Shown in pieces: positions 35,427 through 48,300 of a stretch of DNA of 64,000 nucleotides (the first letter of the stretch is position 1; each line of letters opens with the position of its first letter). The stretch comes from Siphonodentalium dalli (Eukaryota > Mollusca > Scaphopoda > Gadilida > Siphonodentaliidae). The stretch covers positions 45,604,911-45,668,910 of the forward strand of contig CP136066.1 in assembly GCA_032622095.1 (NCBI GenBank). The letters are read 5' to 3'. The notes beneath the pieces were generated by a model that was not told where the DNA came from, made no database searches, and was given only the letters and a program-made list of their open reading frames with translations. The translations under genes were made by a program, and so were the position numbers.

Positions 35427-35580
35427 TCGCTTCAATCCAGAGAAATGCCTTCGGGTGTTCTTTCAGTTCACGATGACGATCAGTGATCCATACATGTATA
35501 TAGAACGAGCATGTGTTCAGTTCATGCATACCGGATAACGCTGTACTGTTCGGCGACCTTTGTGATGGTTAAAGGGACAT

Positions 35581-38479
35581 AAGGCATTTTAAGTGGGTTC
35601 ATGCGAAATAACATAAAAGTCTGTAAAAAAAAAACTACTATCAACACGTACATGAGCAAATAGATTGGCTTTGTGCTTATTTAAATTAATAATTACTCTC
35701 CAGTAATAATAGTTCGCATGTAAAAACCATTGTTAGGTAAACGTTAGTGTTACAGTGGAATAATTACAGATACAATTCCAATTAGTCCAATAAGATAAAC
35801 GTTTAGTCAACACTTTACGGTAAGAATTGGAAAACGTAAAGCATTGGAAATTATTCTGAAAGCCATCACGAGACAAAATAGTTTACCCTACTATGATGAT
35901 ATTCGAGGCATATAGACCGACCCTGCATGATGTTGAGCGGAAGGATACTGCGAGGGATCGTGTAAATAGTCAAGAAACCGCAAACTGAGAATATTAATAT
36001 TCAAAATAAACATATACAAATATTCAAACAAAAATAATTTTAATAGCCAATAAATTTAGAGTTCACTCCCTGACAACAGTGATCGCTGTGCCCGGAAGAC
36101 TGATCAGTTTATTTATGATTTTAGCCCGATCGGGCTATTATATATCAATGTGTGATTCAGTCAGACATTTCTTTATACCCATCATAAATATCGCGTGAAT
36201 AGTATGTAATTATCAAGTTCAATCGTACATTGTGTTATGTAAAAAAGCAGAAACATTTTGTTACGTAACCTGTTCCACAGTACGTAAATAGTGTGTTATA
36301 CAAAAATACTCAACAATGGGAAGACCAAACTAACGTGCTGTTCCGGTATACATATATATATTACAAACGCTGAGCTCACACAAAGAGACTTTAATGTATT
36401 AATGTATGATCAAGTTTAGTACAGCCATTTTGAATAAATTATTCTCCATTCGCATCTATGCGACAACGAGTGAATGACATTGCCTGATCACTAGAGCCAT
36501 GTACGAATGTGGTTTATAATTATGGAAGAGGTTATTTCCTAGCGGAGTGGAAGTGGTCGAATCGTTGATAATTATGGTCACACACGTTTCAATAAGAACA
36601 TGATGCATTCATTGCATTGGTCCATGTATAAGCTGTGCTCTAATTAATCGACTGTCCTTAACGACGTTGACCAGCGATATGACTGCGTCACTCGACTCGA
36701 CCACCTTGATGCGATTAACCGTGATCAGTCCTTCCTTGGCGGACCTTGGTACCACCTTGCGTTCGCGGTTAGACCGCATGCTCATACGATGTTAAAATGA
36801 ATTTGTTTTTATAATTTCAGCATTATAACCACACAGAGAGGGTATATTTCTGGCATCGTGCGACACTGCATTGATGGAGCAACTTCAAAAGGCGGTCACT
36901 GACCAAATTCAAATTTTGAATACTCCGTAAAGTACTTTTTGTATAAAGTTAACGCGGTGCATGTCGCTCACGAAAAACTGGAATGGGTGTAATCCGGTCA
37001 TGTGACAAATAAATGTGGAGTATGGCGGTCGCACAAACCTATCACTAGTACCGCAGTAAGATTTAATACCCGCGGATGCCGCATGTCAACCACTTGATCG
37101 CGGTTGAATGGTGGTCCAACCGCTATCATTAACGTCCTACAACGTTGTTACAGGGGTTGATTAATTAGAGCATAGCTTAACTACGTTGCAGTGGACACAG
37201 TCAACTTTTTCTATTAACAGCGTGTGACGGTTCTATCAAAACAATAACAGACTCAGTAACTGGGCGATATGTTATGGCGACATTGTTCTCAACTCACGTT
37301 TCGAATAAATTTGATGCATATGATGCATCCGTCCTTTGTAGTATTTGTACGTTTACTTGTAAGTTGTAGTCAACAAATTTGTGACTGACTCATCTTGAGT
37401 CATGACTAATATGTGACGTCAGTTAATTAATATTGACCAATTGATACATTATTCTATTTGCTTCATAGTCGTAGTCACCAGTGGTTGAATTTTGTGAATT
37501 ATGCTGGTGGTTTATAATTTTGTGGAATTTATGAATCTGTATTTTGAAATGCATAGCAGTGTCGTATCAAGTGTAGCATGTTGCAACTTGCAGTTGGGCA
37601 GATCACTGCATATTGCTGCAATCAGTTGCGGTGAAGAAATTTATCAATGATTAGCCATCGCCGATTTTCGGCGATTATAACATCTTGGCCCGTTCAAAAA
37701 CAAACACACAGACAGTGCTCACAATATTCCAGCTTTATAAGAAGCAACTTAGCTCCAGTTTCACACAACAACATATGATAATAAATATTAACACTTCCGT
37801 ATTCTTAAATACCACCCAGTCAATGTTCCTAATTAGGGACACGCCATGAAGTGTAAGGACAAATCTAACATAAACTGTGTAGCCGGCTATTATGTTGTGT
37901 TTTCTCCGTTGTTATACATTCTAAAATACACTATCTCCCGATTCGGATGCCGCCATTTCCCCCCTTTCATTGCGGAAATTTATCGAGCACCACGTGATCG
38001 CCACATCCAACTAGCCTGATTTAACGGTATCACGGTAGCGGTTAACGGTATCACTCAAATGTATGTAAAAGTGAAACAAAGTAAATTGGCATACTTGTTT
38101 TGGTCCGAAATTGTCCAGACACAGGTTTGAGATAGTCCAGTCACTCACATGGGACATGTGCACTTTATTTCTTAATTCATTCCAGTGGATGCACATCACA
38201 CCCGGATACATGTACATGTACGACAACGCTATAACCAGTAACAGTCACAGATAGTTCGATTGCAACATTCAAGACAGTTATATAGCAAAATCCGTAACAA
38301 TATGATCCATTGGTCCAGGTATACAGTTGTTTTCTCATTAGTCGACCATTTAATGAGCTTGACAACCATTTTACGGGTTAGCCCGCGCTAAAGTGTAATC
38401 AAAACGTCTAATATATGCTGTATATCGGTTGGTAATCAATAAGGCTGAATAGTTCTGCATTTCGTAGCAATGTCATAGA
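35581..38479. other. Non-coding stretch, mostly unique
   Basis: No gene recognised in 2.9 kb. ATCGCCGA-TTT-TCGGCGAT at about 37659-37677 is a perfect 8-bp hairpin. Near 36,645 CTCTAATTAATCGA and near 37,158 TGATTAATTAGAG are inverted relative to each other, weakly suggesting a decayed inverted-repeat element. ORFs at 38011-38365 (-) are not supported. Confidence 0.5.
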
Positions 38480-40390
38480 TTATTCCGTCTCTATAAATTT
38501 GACAGTCGGCACCCTTATTATACACTTTTGACGCCCCTTCCAAAGTCCATTCCTGAAAGCACCATGTTTCCATGTTTGTGACCTATAAACTACACCATTT
38601 GATTCACCGTAAGTGTGTAGGAATATCGGAAACGTAAACTACAGCATGAGGTTCCTAATATAGCAGAATTACATATATATGTGTAAATCGTGTAAAGCGG
38701 CGACAAAGAAGTGTCAACAATGTCTGCTCCCTTTTCCCGTCCCCATGTTGAATATATGTTATAAGTTTGGTAGAAATTCTGACAAAAACATGTTCATGAA
38801 ATTTGGTGCCCATCCTAATTAGTGTCTAAGTATTTGCACACAATGTCTTCACTATTGCCCATATTATATTTCATACCAACTACCAACAGCCATCAAAACC
38901 GAAACCACTATTGTATGTTTTATCTTATAGCCTGTGTCCTAAAACAAAACAGACGATCGCCGATATTTGCCAGATATAGTTAATGGCAGGCTTGCACATC
39001 ATGCATTATACCAAAGATGGGGGAGAGGGAAGCAGCTGTAGTATAAGTAAACCTTACTGAAAACCAGGATTGTGATCGTTAAACTACCACATTTGATTCG
39101 TGGTATCACAGAGATGACTATATATAATATTGTAGGAATATAGTCGAAAACAAATGTTAAGAATTGTTTCGTGCTCCACTTTCTGATCCCATCCTGACCC
39201 GAAATATGGCACCTGGGATAACGTAAATTACACCCTTACATGTATGTTCCTTATACAGCAGACATATTATATGTTTGGTCGAAAGAAGCGTTAACAATGT
39301 TTGTTTTCTTTCCCCGACCCCATGTCAGAGTTGGATGCCCTGTGCCATCGATTTGACTATATATAAGTTTGGTAGAAATTGGCGACAAAAATATGTTCAT
39401 CAAATATGTTGCCGATCCTACTTCGTGCCCCAGTATTTGCACATAATTTCTTCGCCATCGCTATTCGGAATTATATGCCGTGCGTAAAACAACCACCAAA
39501 GCCAAACACATATTGCTTGTTTTATTTTATAACCATGTCTTAAAACACAACCGACGATCGTCGCTATTTGCCACATGTAGCATGGGAAGCCTACATATAA
39601 TTCTGGAGATAATCAGCGAGAAAATGTTTTACCGATTATGTTGCCCACACAAACCCCAATCCATGGCCACCACTATCGGAAATTCAAACCACACCATTAG
39701 GTTCCTCGTTTCATGGAGCGTCTATATAATTATATTAACGTGGGAAGAAATCGACGACAAAATAAATGTGCCCTATATTGATGCCCTACCTCATCGGTGG
39801 CCCATATGGCGCCAATTGGTTATCTTCAAAATTCAAAAGGGTACCCTGAATCACCACAGCAACTTTGGTTGAAATCTGACTAGCAGTTTGGGAGAAAATC
39901 CAGACAAACAGACAGATCCTACTGTGTTTCATATATAGATTAAATCTTTAGCCCCTTACATCCTCTTGATCCATGACTCGAACGGCACCAATTCGCCGTC
40001 TTTAATCCACACGATTAGATTCCTCATGTAATGGAGATTATTATGTATCAGTTTACCGAAATCGACGATACAGACTATTCGTATCAATTGTGGTGCCCAT
40101 CTCTCCTCCGTCCCTGATTCGAATGGCACCACTTTGACGTATTTAAACTACATCATTGGGCTTCTAATATCATGGACATGCAGATGTTTGGTTGATTGGC
40201 GACAAATATATCATCGATTGTGTTGCCCCTCCTCTTATTTCTGTTCCCGACACCGAACTTTTTAACTTGCACTATTATCTTTCTCGTGAAAAGTTGCACA
40301 TATTAGAATCCTTTGGAGCTATCTAGATGGTCCCACGTAACTTTTGTAACGGACAGACAGACATACATTTGCAAATATAGATATAGATAT
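38480..40390. repeat. Family F2 array, second locus, with a roughly 600-bp internal duplication
   Basis: Units again carry TATAAGTTTGGTAGAAATT, AAATTTGGTGCCCATCC and end in GGTCCCACGTAAC...GACAGACAGAC and an AT tail at about 40,390. A longer segment at about 38,690-38,990 recurs at about 39,285-39,590: GTCCCCATGT, GTATTTGCACANAATNTCTTC, ACGATCGNCGNTATTTGCCA. ORFs at 39251-39872 are chance frames over the repeat. Confidence 0.7.
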
Positions 40391-41019
40391 ATGAATATTG
40401 TTTTCTTATCATAGGTCTATTGTCACAATAATTATAGTTGACCAGCATGTATAATATGGAGGCAAATGCTACTCACTTATTGTAATGTTAGATGTACCAA
40501 ATGGAGATGTACCAAGAACGGTAACAATTACCCTGCTCCATATTTGGATTTTAGGAGTGCCGATGAGAGCTGAACATCTGGAGAGGGGCTTCATAGTTAT
40601 CAAGATGTGTGCCATAATCCCTTTTGTATATTAGCGATTTTACGATTTCAAACCGGTACGCATATAGGTACGTATATTAATAGGGTGATCAAAGAGAAAT
40701 GGAGAATAATCTTGTTCATGAATGGATTATCTGGTTTTGTCCCAGATACTGGACACTCGCACTGCATCGCGCGCATGTAAACGGTACCTTTATATTGTCA
40801 CCATAGTATCCACAGTGGATTCCATATCGTTGAAACGCTTTTTTTTAACTCACCTGATACGAAGTCTAATTTTGATTTAACTCCTTGCACAATTTAATTT
40901 GATTTTATAAAAACATTAAACATTTTGGAAAAACAAACACCCGTACTATTGAACACTTACTCTTGCATGCATACAACATTGCATGCATACAACATTTTAA
41001 CACGGAAAAAACACGGAAA
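40391..41019. other. Non-coding spacer
   Basis: A 35-bp stretch at about 40681-40716 (AGGGTGATCAAAGAGAAATG...) matches part of the inverted pair at 42.8 and 51.9 kb. CTTGCATGCATACAACATTG is followed by a second GCATGCATACAACATT near 40981. No gene recognised. Confidence 0.5.
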
Positions 41020-42690
41020 AATCGCGCGTGGTCTTAGCGTGGTCAACTTCAGAAATATGGCCAGCGTGTTCAAAAACGGTCTGAACACGGCGTGTACATG
41101 CCGTGGTCATCCGAGGTCACGCGTGGTCATCCGTGTTGAAGTCGTGTTCTTAGCGTGATCAATTTCGGCAATATGGCCAGCGTGTTCAAAAACGGTCTGG
41201 TCGTGGTCATCTGAGTACATGCCGTGGTCATCCGTGTTGAAGTCGTGTTCATGCCGTGTTAATAGCGTGGTCAGCCGTGTTTTCGGCGTGGTCTGCACCC
41301 CAGTGCAGAGCGGCGTCTACTATTTTCAGGGACAGTGCGGGAGGTGTGAATAATCCGCGACATCAAAGAGTTGCCGCAGTATTACTTGCGGTAGGCTTTT
41401 TTCGGATATATTTGGCCCGGATTGATTTCGTCAATGAATAAAGAATTGTCAGATAAAATATTTTATAATAAAAAACAATTTCATATATTTAATTATATAT
41501 GTGCATGTTTGTTAATCCGTGTCAATGGCCTTTATATCCGTGTCATGTTTTGTTGTCGCATTTTATTTTAGTTGGCATTAATATTTTCTTGTGTTTGTTC
41601 ATATTACATGTACGCAAACGGTTTCGATAGTTTGTGCGTCGATATCGTGTCCCAACAAATGGCTGAAAAGTTGGATATAACATTACAAAAATTCATAAAT
41701 TAAAGACATATTATGCACTCTGAGTGCACTCCGTGGTCATCCGTGTTGAAGTCGTGTTCATGCCGTGGTCATCCATGCTAATAGCGTGGTCAGCAGTGTT
41801 TACCCCGTGGTCTGCATCCCAATGCAGAGCGGCACCTACTCTTTTCAGGGACAGTGCGGGAGGTGTGAATAATCCGCGGCATCAAAGAGTTGCCGCAGTA
41901 TTACTTGCGGTTGGCTTTGTTAGGTATATGTGGCCCGGATTGATTTCGTCAATGAATAAAGAATTGTCAGATAAAATCTTTTATAATAAAAAACAATTTC
42001 ATATATTGAATTATATATATATGCATATTTGTTTATCTGTGTCTATGGCCTTTATATCCGTGTCATGTTTTGTTGTCGCATTTTGTTTGTGCGTCGATAT
42101 CGTGTTCCAAAACATGGCTGAAAAGTTGGATATAACATTACAAAAATTCATAAGATAGTATGCACTCTGAGTGCACTCCGTGGTCATCCGTGTTGAAGTC
42201 GTGTTCATGCCGTGGTCATCCATGCTAATAGCGTGGTCATCAGTGTTTACCCCGTGGTCTGCATCCCAATGCAGAGCGGCACCTACTCTTTTCAGGGACA
42301 GTGCGTGAGGTGTGAATAATCAGCGACATCAAAGAGATGCCGCAGTATTACTTGCGGTAGGCTTTGTTAGGGTATATTTGGCCGGATTGATTTCGTCAAT
42401 GAATAAAGAATTGTCAGATAAAATCTTTTATAATAAAAAACAATTTCATATATTGAATTATATATATATGCATATTTGTTTATCTGTGTCTATGGCCTTT
42501 ATATCCGTGTCATGTTTTGTTGTCGCATTTTATTTTAGTTGGCATTGCTATTTTCTTGTGTTTGTTCATATTACATATACGCAAATGGTTTCGGTAGTTT
42601 GTGCGGCGATATCGTGTTCTAACAAATGGCTGAAAAATTGGATATCAAATTACACAAATTCATAAGTTAAAGACATATTATGCACTTGTT
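41020..42690. repeat. Three-copy tandem block, 0.45-0.51 kb units
   Basis: Copies begin at about 41215, 41724 and 42172. Each reads GTGGTCATCCGTGTTGAAGT, TAGCGTGGTCAGC, GCAGAGCGGC, TTTTCAGGGACAGTGCG, then a CCGCAGTATTACTTGCGG dyad, TTGATTTCGTCAATGAATAA and TATATCCGTGTCATGTTTTG, and ends with GGCTGAAAAGTTGGATATAA. Copy 2 lacks about 70 bp (GTTGGCATTA...GATAG) between TTTT-rich edges. The left 200 bp are short GTGGTC/CGTGTT subrepeats. ORFs of up to 144 codons (41724-42158) repeat with the DNA and show no family; I do not call them genes. Confidence 0.93.
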
Positions 42691-42797
42691 CGGGCGCGTG
42701 AAACTGATTAGTTAGTATGCAGGCGCTATGCCAACTGGGGAAATGCATAATTCTACTAACATTGCCGAAAATCTCAAACAAATCGACCGTACCACTT

Positions 42798-43030
42798 CTT
42801 AGAAAACATCGTCTGAACTACGCTCAATTTAAATATTTACTTCCCAATTCGGGACGCAACTATCGGCGGTAAACGAACACAAACGATTTCGCCATCGGGG
42901 GGGGCACTTTATTTAATGAATATATAAGAATTACGGTGTGTTTTGTCAATTTGGATATCATATTTGTAAAAATAACTACTTTCAGCAAGATTATTCTCCA
43001 TTTCTATTTTATCACCCTACCGGAGTGTTT
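42798..43030 (+). repeat. Dispersed repeat, inverted partner of 51,850-52,045
   Basis: AGAAAACATCGTCTGAACTA, TTCGGGACGCAACTATCGGC, ACGATTTCGCCATCG, GTCAATTTGGATAT and TTGTAAAAATAACT all occur in the same order in the reverse complement of 51,850-52,045. A 7-8-base G run lies at 42898-42904. Confidence 0.8.
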
Positions 43031-43902
43031 CACATCACTTTAAACTTTCGCATTTAATGTTCAAACGTAACTAAAGTTTTAAATTTTAATAAAAAAAATT
43101 TGAAAACTCGGATCCAAATTTATGAATACAATTTAAATGTTCCAAATTTAATTTTAAAAGCTCATTTTCAACAATTAATACAATTTCAAGAATTGTCTGT
43201 TAAAATCTTTTATTATCGAATTAATTTCATATATATATACACATATGCATAGTTTACACAATATAACATATAATGTGTTCACGCCCTATGAATCTTTGTC
43301 TACGGTGTTTACATCCGTTTCCGCAGATTATGCTACATGTACATTCTACGGCAGTTTTAATTTACATATACTCCGAATAATTGACCCACGAATTGGACAA
43401 ATACAAACCGCAAACATGTTACTTTATTAATTTTAGATATAGAGCATCTCAGATGAGTTTCTATTTTATATGAAATTTATCAGCCGAGTTCACTAAATTC
43501 GATTTGAACCTATGTTTACCGAGGCTCAAATAAAAATTAGTGGACGAGGTTGATAAATTACGTATAAAATAGAACGAGTGCGAGATACCTTTTAACACAT
43601 GATCAAATAAACGCAAAATATTCATCGAAAACAACAATAATAAACTGCAGCAATCGCAAGTCATTTAAAGAATGGTGTGTCGTCATCGCACGCACTGCTA
43701 TTACACGTGTCTTATCGATAATTGAATTGAATTGTTTAATGCATAAAGCCACCATGTAAGGTGGAACATACACGAACATATATACACTATATACATAAGA
43801 TATTTTAATAAGCATTTTGGCATCATACTACATATGGATTATATAAGTAATAAATTCATTATTAAAATCACGAGTCTATCTGTCGATCGACTCACACAAA
43901 TA
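43031..43902. other. AT-rich non-coding stretch
   Basis: No gene or repeat recognised. ORFs at 43245-43430, 43461-43664 and 43603-43815 are unsupported. Confidence 0.5.
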
Positions 43903-43949
43903 GTGATATATATACATATATATACATACATATATATACATATATATAG

Positions 43950-43982
<33 letters not shown>
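43903..43982. repeat. (AT)n / (ATAC)n microsatellite
   Basis: Mixed ATATAC and pure AT repeat of about 80 bp. Confidence 0.95.
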
Positions 43983-43983
<1 letters not shown>

Positions 43984-43984
43984 C

Positions 43985-44390
43985 GTCCACCCTGTGATTT
44001 CCAACCGATACTCCCCTTATCATAACATATCGAGGCAGGGACGTGGTTATAGGTATGGTGTCCGTTTTGTGAGCGGTGTCCACCATAATATAGAAGCAGG
44101 AACGTGGTTAGGTACTATAAGTTATCGGAGTAGAGTTATATAGAGGGTGATCGTCCTATAATTTCAAACTGATCCGACCTATTATCATAACATATCGAGG
44201 CAGGGACTTGGCTATAAGGATTCTGATTGGTGAGGTGTCCACCATAATATCGAAGCAGGGACGTGCTTTATATGCTTTCAGCGGAGGCGATTGTCATCCT
44301 ATAATTTCAAACTGATCCGCCCTCGCATAACATATCGAGGCAATGACTCCGTTTGGTGATGGGGTATCTATCCTATAATTTCCAAAATGT
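43985..44390. repeat. Three tandem copies of a roughly 150-bp repeat
   Basis: Each copy has CCTATAATTTCAAACTGATC (or the CTGTGATTTCCAACCGATAC variant), TATCATAACATATCGAGGCA, GGGACGTGG and GGTGTCCACCATAATAT. GGCAGGGACGTGG echoes the F1 edge motif. Confidence 0.8.
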
Positions 44391-44639
44391 ACCTCTTGAA
44401 CCCAAACCCAATGGAATCGTCGTATAACAAGAGGCGAGTATTTACTACACCGAGACAAACAGGTTAACTACAGTATATATTTACCCGGCAAATCTCACAA
44501 ACTTCACTCCCCGTTTACATTTTTCGAGTTATCGTCGATTATGCTGAGCTCAAGTGACATGCTAATGTTGGCTATATAATCCCGCAAGTAACACTGACGA
44601 TGGACATTCCGTGTCATGATATAAATCGCCAACGTTTAT
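44391..44639. other. Short non-coding spacer
   Basis: Nothing recognised. Confidence 0.5.
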
Positions 44640-45090
44640 CAGAGACATGGGGAAATATAGGGTTTGGTGGCGACTGATTTCATATGCACCCCCATTTGGG
44701 CTTTGATCTTCCCAACTGGTACCTCACATCTAACCTGAGGTTGGACAATTTCTAAATGATGGACATTTCAATCCAAACTTTTGACAAAGGGAGCAAAATA
44801 TACGAATATTGGTCTAAAACAAACACATTTCCCACTTTTAAATTGTTGGAAAATCAAACTACGAGAATAATTTCAACCTGTTGTGAATTTTTTAACTAAT
44901 GTGTCAGGTATGAAATTTCCAACTATTGAACATGTTGACAAAATGTTTTTTTTAGGGGGGGTGAGACACCAACCCCCTTGTCACGATGTCCCTGTGGGCT
45001 GTATATGAGATTTCCAGCTGATAAAACATTTTCACAAGGGGTGAAACGAATCGACCCCTTGTCGACACGTCCCTGCGTAACATAGATGGG
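44640..45090 (-). repeat. Family F1, minus-orientation copy
   Basis: GACATTTCAATCCAAACTTTTGACAAA...AAATTGTTGGAAAATCAAACTA...GTCAGGTATGAAATTTCCAACT matches 48,000-48,230 and, reversed, 8,740-9,000. It ends in two successive edge motifs, CCCCTTGTCACGATGTCCCTG (near 44977) and CCCCTTGTCGACACGTCCCTG (near 45055). Confidence 0.75.
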
Positions 45091-46980
45091 TACATGTATA
45101 TGATCCGGTTTAAGGGGGAGAAAAACTGAAAAATTATTTTGGACACCCCATACGAAGACCTTCTAGTCAAGTTCCTTGACGTTATAACTTTTCAATTAAC
45201 TTTCATAGTACTCGAAAATTATTTGTGATTGGAAGATGTTAGCAGCTACAAAGAACACATACTATTTGTGACTTATGTTTGTAATCGTAGGTTCATACTT
45301 CATAGTATAAGAGGAATGATAAATTGTTATTTCTTACCAAAATTGTAGAATCTTACAAAGTAAACGCTTCATAGTATTGACCCTGGACTCGTACAAGAAA
45401 AACACACACTGTACACAACATTGTATAATAACTTTATAATATTTACGGTCAAAAAGAAATAACTGGGGGATAGACTAACTCAAAGCGTGCCTTTAAAGGC
45501 ACGTGAGGCCTTAGTTGTCGAAAATATTCATATTTGTTCCAATCACCGTAAATAGGAAAACATACAGTTTCGTTCATATATACCATGACTATCGCGTAAA
45601 CAGCATGTTATCATAAAGACCTACTATAGTTTACCTAAGCAAGAGCCTGATTGTGTTACAGAAGACAGCACAATGCTACTGGCTAAGCACACAAAAATGG
45701 CATAAACGCTCTTTATTTGTTCCATATCAGGAATTCACCAACAAAGAACGCTTAATATGTTTACCATCATAATATAAACAAACACAAGAAAAGTAACTTT
45801 TTATGCTTTTGTTTACATAACAATGGTAAAACAAATGACAATAACATACTGTTTATGCGATATTTCTTATTTGTATACGGACAAAGTCTGTCTACATGTT
45901 TATGTTCTTTCTGTTTGTGGCGGTTTTTGACGAGTGGAAATATTTTGACAGGATACCGCCAAGGCCAACCGTACCTTTAATGTCCAAATTTGTCCGGTGA
46001 AATAAATCAAGTAAAATCAGGTCCACCGGCAGTTCCACATTATACAAGTGCAAACTGTAACAAAAAGAATCGATTCAAATCATCACTTTACATCGTGTAG
46101 AACAATACGCTTATGGTTGTTATTATTGTGTGACCTCCAATCGACAAGACCGCGCGAAGTCTTCTGTATAAATGTACCATAATGAACCATCGCTGACAAT
46201 GCATGTATCTTTAACAAAGACGCACTATATATTTGAGAATAAAGAGGATTCGCGGGATGTAGTTCCACTGTATTTGGTTGACATTTCGGAATCTTTTAAT
46301 TTCAAGGTTTCGCAGAACTCTGTTTTATCAGTTCAATTCGCGGTGCCAAACAAAGACATTGTGCGCCATTGTTAAGCTCAATGTTTGGAATTGGAACTGG
46401 ATAAATTGTGAATTTGCCCGTGTTTTGTGCAGATTTATTCCACATTGATTTGCGCAGATGAATGCTGGTAGCTTCCAGTGCATGCTTACACATCATAATT
46501 TAAATGATGCTTCCAATGACAGTACAGGCGCACGGTTTATAATAAACGTGAAGTAAAGTCCTGTTCATATTAGATTAATATTAATAAAGAGTGTTTCGTG
46601 TTATGATTCCATGACTATTGATAAAGAGCGTTTATCTCGGTGTTCGGGTTGTTGAGTATTGCATGATTGAATTTTTTAAAGTCGGTTTCCTCGAATTATA
46701 TGTATCAATTGCACGAATACATACTGCTCCAATATAAACGCCGACGCTAGATAGACCCGGCTCAGTTGCAATGATAGTTATGTTATCATTATGGTAGAAT
46801 TGGAAATACTCAAAAGTAATCAAATCACGAAGACTAGTTGGCGGAGCTTGCCATAATAACATGATAGCTATCGTCAGAGGCGATGTATAGCCACAGGGGT
46901 AGGCATAGTGGACATGCCCCACACTTTTTTCGCCAATTACGTGTACCTAATAGCTGTATATAACAGTATTAAAATATACT
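45091..46980. other. Non-coding stretch with an 18-bp perfect palindrome
   Basis: CGTGCCTTTAAAGGCACG at 45486-45503 is perfectly self-complementary. The rest has no recognisable gene. ORFs at 46083-46496 and 46632-46922 are short and lack family signals. Confidence 0.5.
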
Positions 46981-47239
46981 GACACAGTTTGAATCTAGTC
47001 GCCTCCAATATGACTGACAAACCACCCAAAGTGTACGAAATTGAAAGAACTTTTTTCAAAATGTTCCCTGAAAATAATAGCACAGGACCACCCCACGTAC
47101 TTTGCGCTCGGTTATGTCATACTTATCTTTTGATAGTGACACCAAGTCTGGATCACATTAGTATAAATTATGTTGGCACCACATACTTTTCTGTTTTGTG
47201 TAATCCCAATGAATATGTACCTGTACTCTGGAACGTTGC

Positions 47240-48300
47240 TATATGGTCTCCGTTGGGGGTGTCCTCCACATTGAGGAAATTCTAACTGCACCCCCCCCCC
47301 CCCCTTGAATCAGAATCAGACCAAACACAAGTTTTGCATAATTCCATTGCACTGCACCCCCCCTCAGTATTCAGGTCTAATATCCTATATATTCATAAAC
47401 CAAACAATCAGATATTTTAACCTGAAAAATTGCATAAATCCTAACATCTAGTGGTCTAACTACAGACAAATGAACACTCGCAAGAGACCAGGACACACCG
47501 GGCTGACCATGTTTGATCTGCCCGGTGTGAGAAAATTTTGAAAACTATACAAGAAAATCGAAATCCTAGCATCTAGACTGGCCTCAACTGAAGCTTTCCT
47601 AGTATTGGCCAGTTCAAACATCATACCCTCTTCATTCCCCAACTGATGACCATTTCAGTTCACAAGTTTGACCAGATGCAGTAAAATATTGTTTTGTTAA
47701 ACTAATTAGCAGTTTTGTATTGGCCACGGGGGGGGGGGGGGACAATGACACACCGGGCCGACCATGGTTCGGCCTGGTGTGCGAAAATTTTTTAATCTGA
47801 ACAAGAAAATCGCAAAATCCTAGCATCTAGAGTAACCTCAAGCCTTCCTAGTGTTGGAAATTTCCACTTAGGTTGGAAAATGTTCAACTGTTGACAATTC
47901 CAATGACAATGTTGACCAAATGTATGACAATATTGTTTTCTTAAATTAACTTTTTGACTGGCCACTGGGGGAGGGACCAGGACACAATCTTTCCAAGTGT
48001 TGGAAATTTACAACCTGTCACCCCCCTAGCGTTGGAAAATTTCCAACTGATGACCACATTTCAGTCCAAAATTTTGACCAAAAATAGGAAAATATGCAAA
48101 TATTGGTCCAAAAACAATTAATTCCCCAATAAATTGTTTGAAAATCAAACTAAAAGAACATTTTCAACCTATTGTTGATGTGAATTTCTCACTGATGTTT
48201 TGGCGGGTATGATATTTCCAACTGTTTTGACCAAAGTTGGGGGTGAGACACCCTGCAACCCCCCCCCCCCCCCCCCCCCTCCTGTCGCCACGTCTCTGCC
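47240..48300 (-). repeat. Family F1, long composite copy with poly-C/G tracts
   Basis: The left part (47,249-47,505) matches 24,140-24,430. The rest is the reverse complement of the 8.7-kb copy: AGGACACACCGGGC palindromes at 47,494-47,529 and 47,748-47,780, CTAGCATCTAGA, TGTTGGAAATTT, CAACTGATGACCATTTCAGT, then the right edge CTGTCGCCACGTCTCTG at about 48,283. Homopolymers: C14 at 47291-47304, G14 at 47728-47741, C21 at 48259-48279. Confidence 0.78.

Larger units (their letters stand above)
34030..35580 (+). mobile_element. LINE-derived dispersed repeat, longer copy 2
   Basis: Aligns with copy 1 at 5,330-6,100 on both flanks, but here the middle is filled by a LINE reverse-transcriptase C-terminus (34187-34447) and a tandem hairpin block (34458-34800). 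After that it continues with TTCGCGCGAACAATGTCAAG, the run beginning ATTGCTGGTGTCAGTACC, and GTTTTCAAAAGTGGTCGAGC. A (GA)n expansion lies near its 3' side. The comparison suggests the full family contains the LINE segment and copy 1 lost it. Confidence 0.7.

Noticed and set aside
41724-42665. Repeated ORFs of 117-144 codons in the triplicated block
   Set aside because: Open in copies 2 and 3 but not continuous in copy 1, and no domain is recognisable; the similarity is explained by DNA duplication.
46989-47285. 98-codon ORF beginning with a protein-like MTDKPPKVYEIERTFFKMF segment
   Set aside because: It runs into the F1-associated repeat at 47,240, has no splice context, and I recognise no domain. 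Weakly possible exon only.
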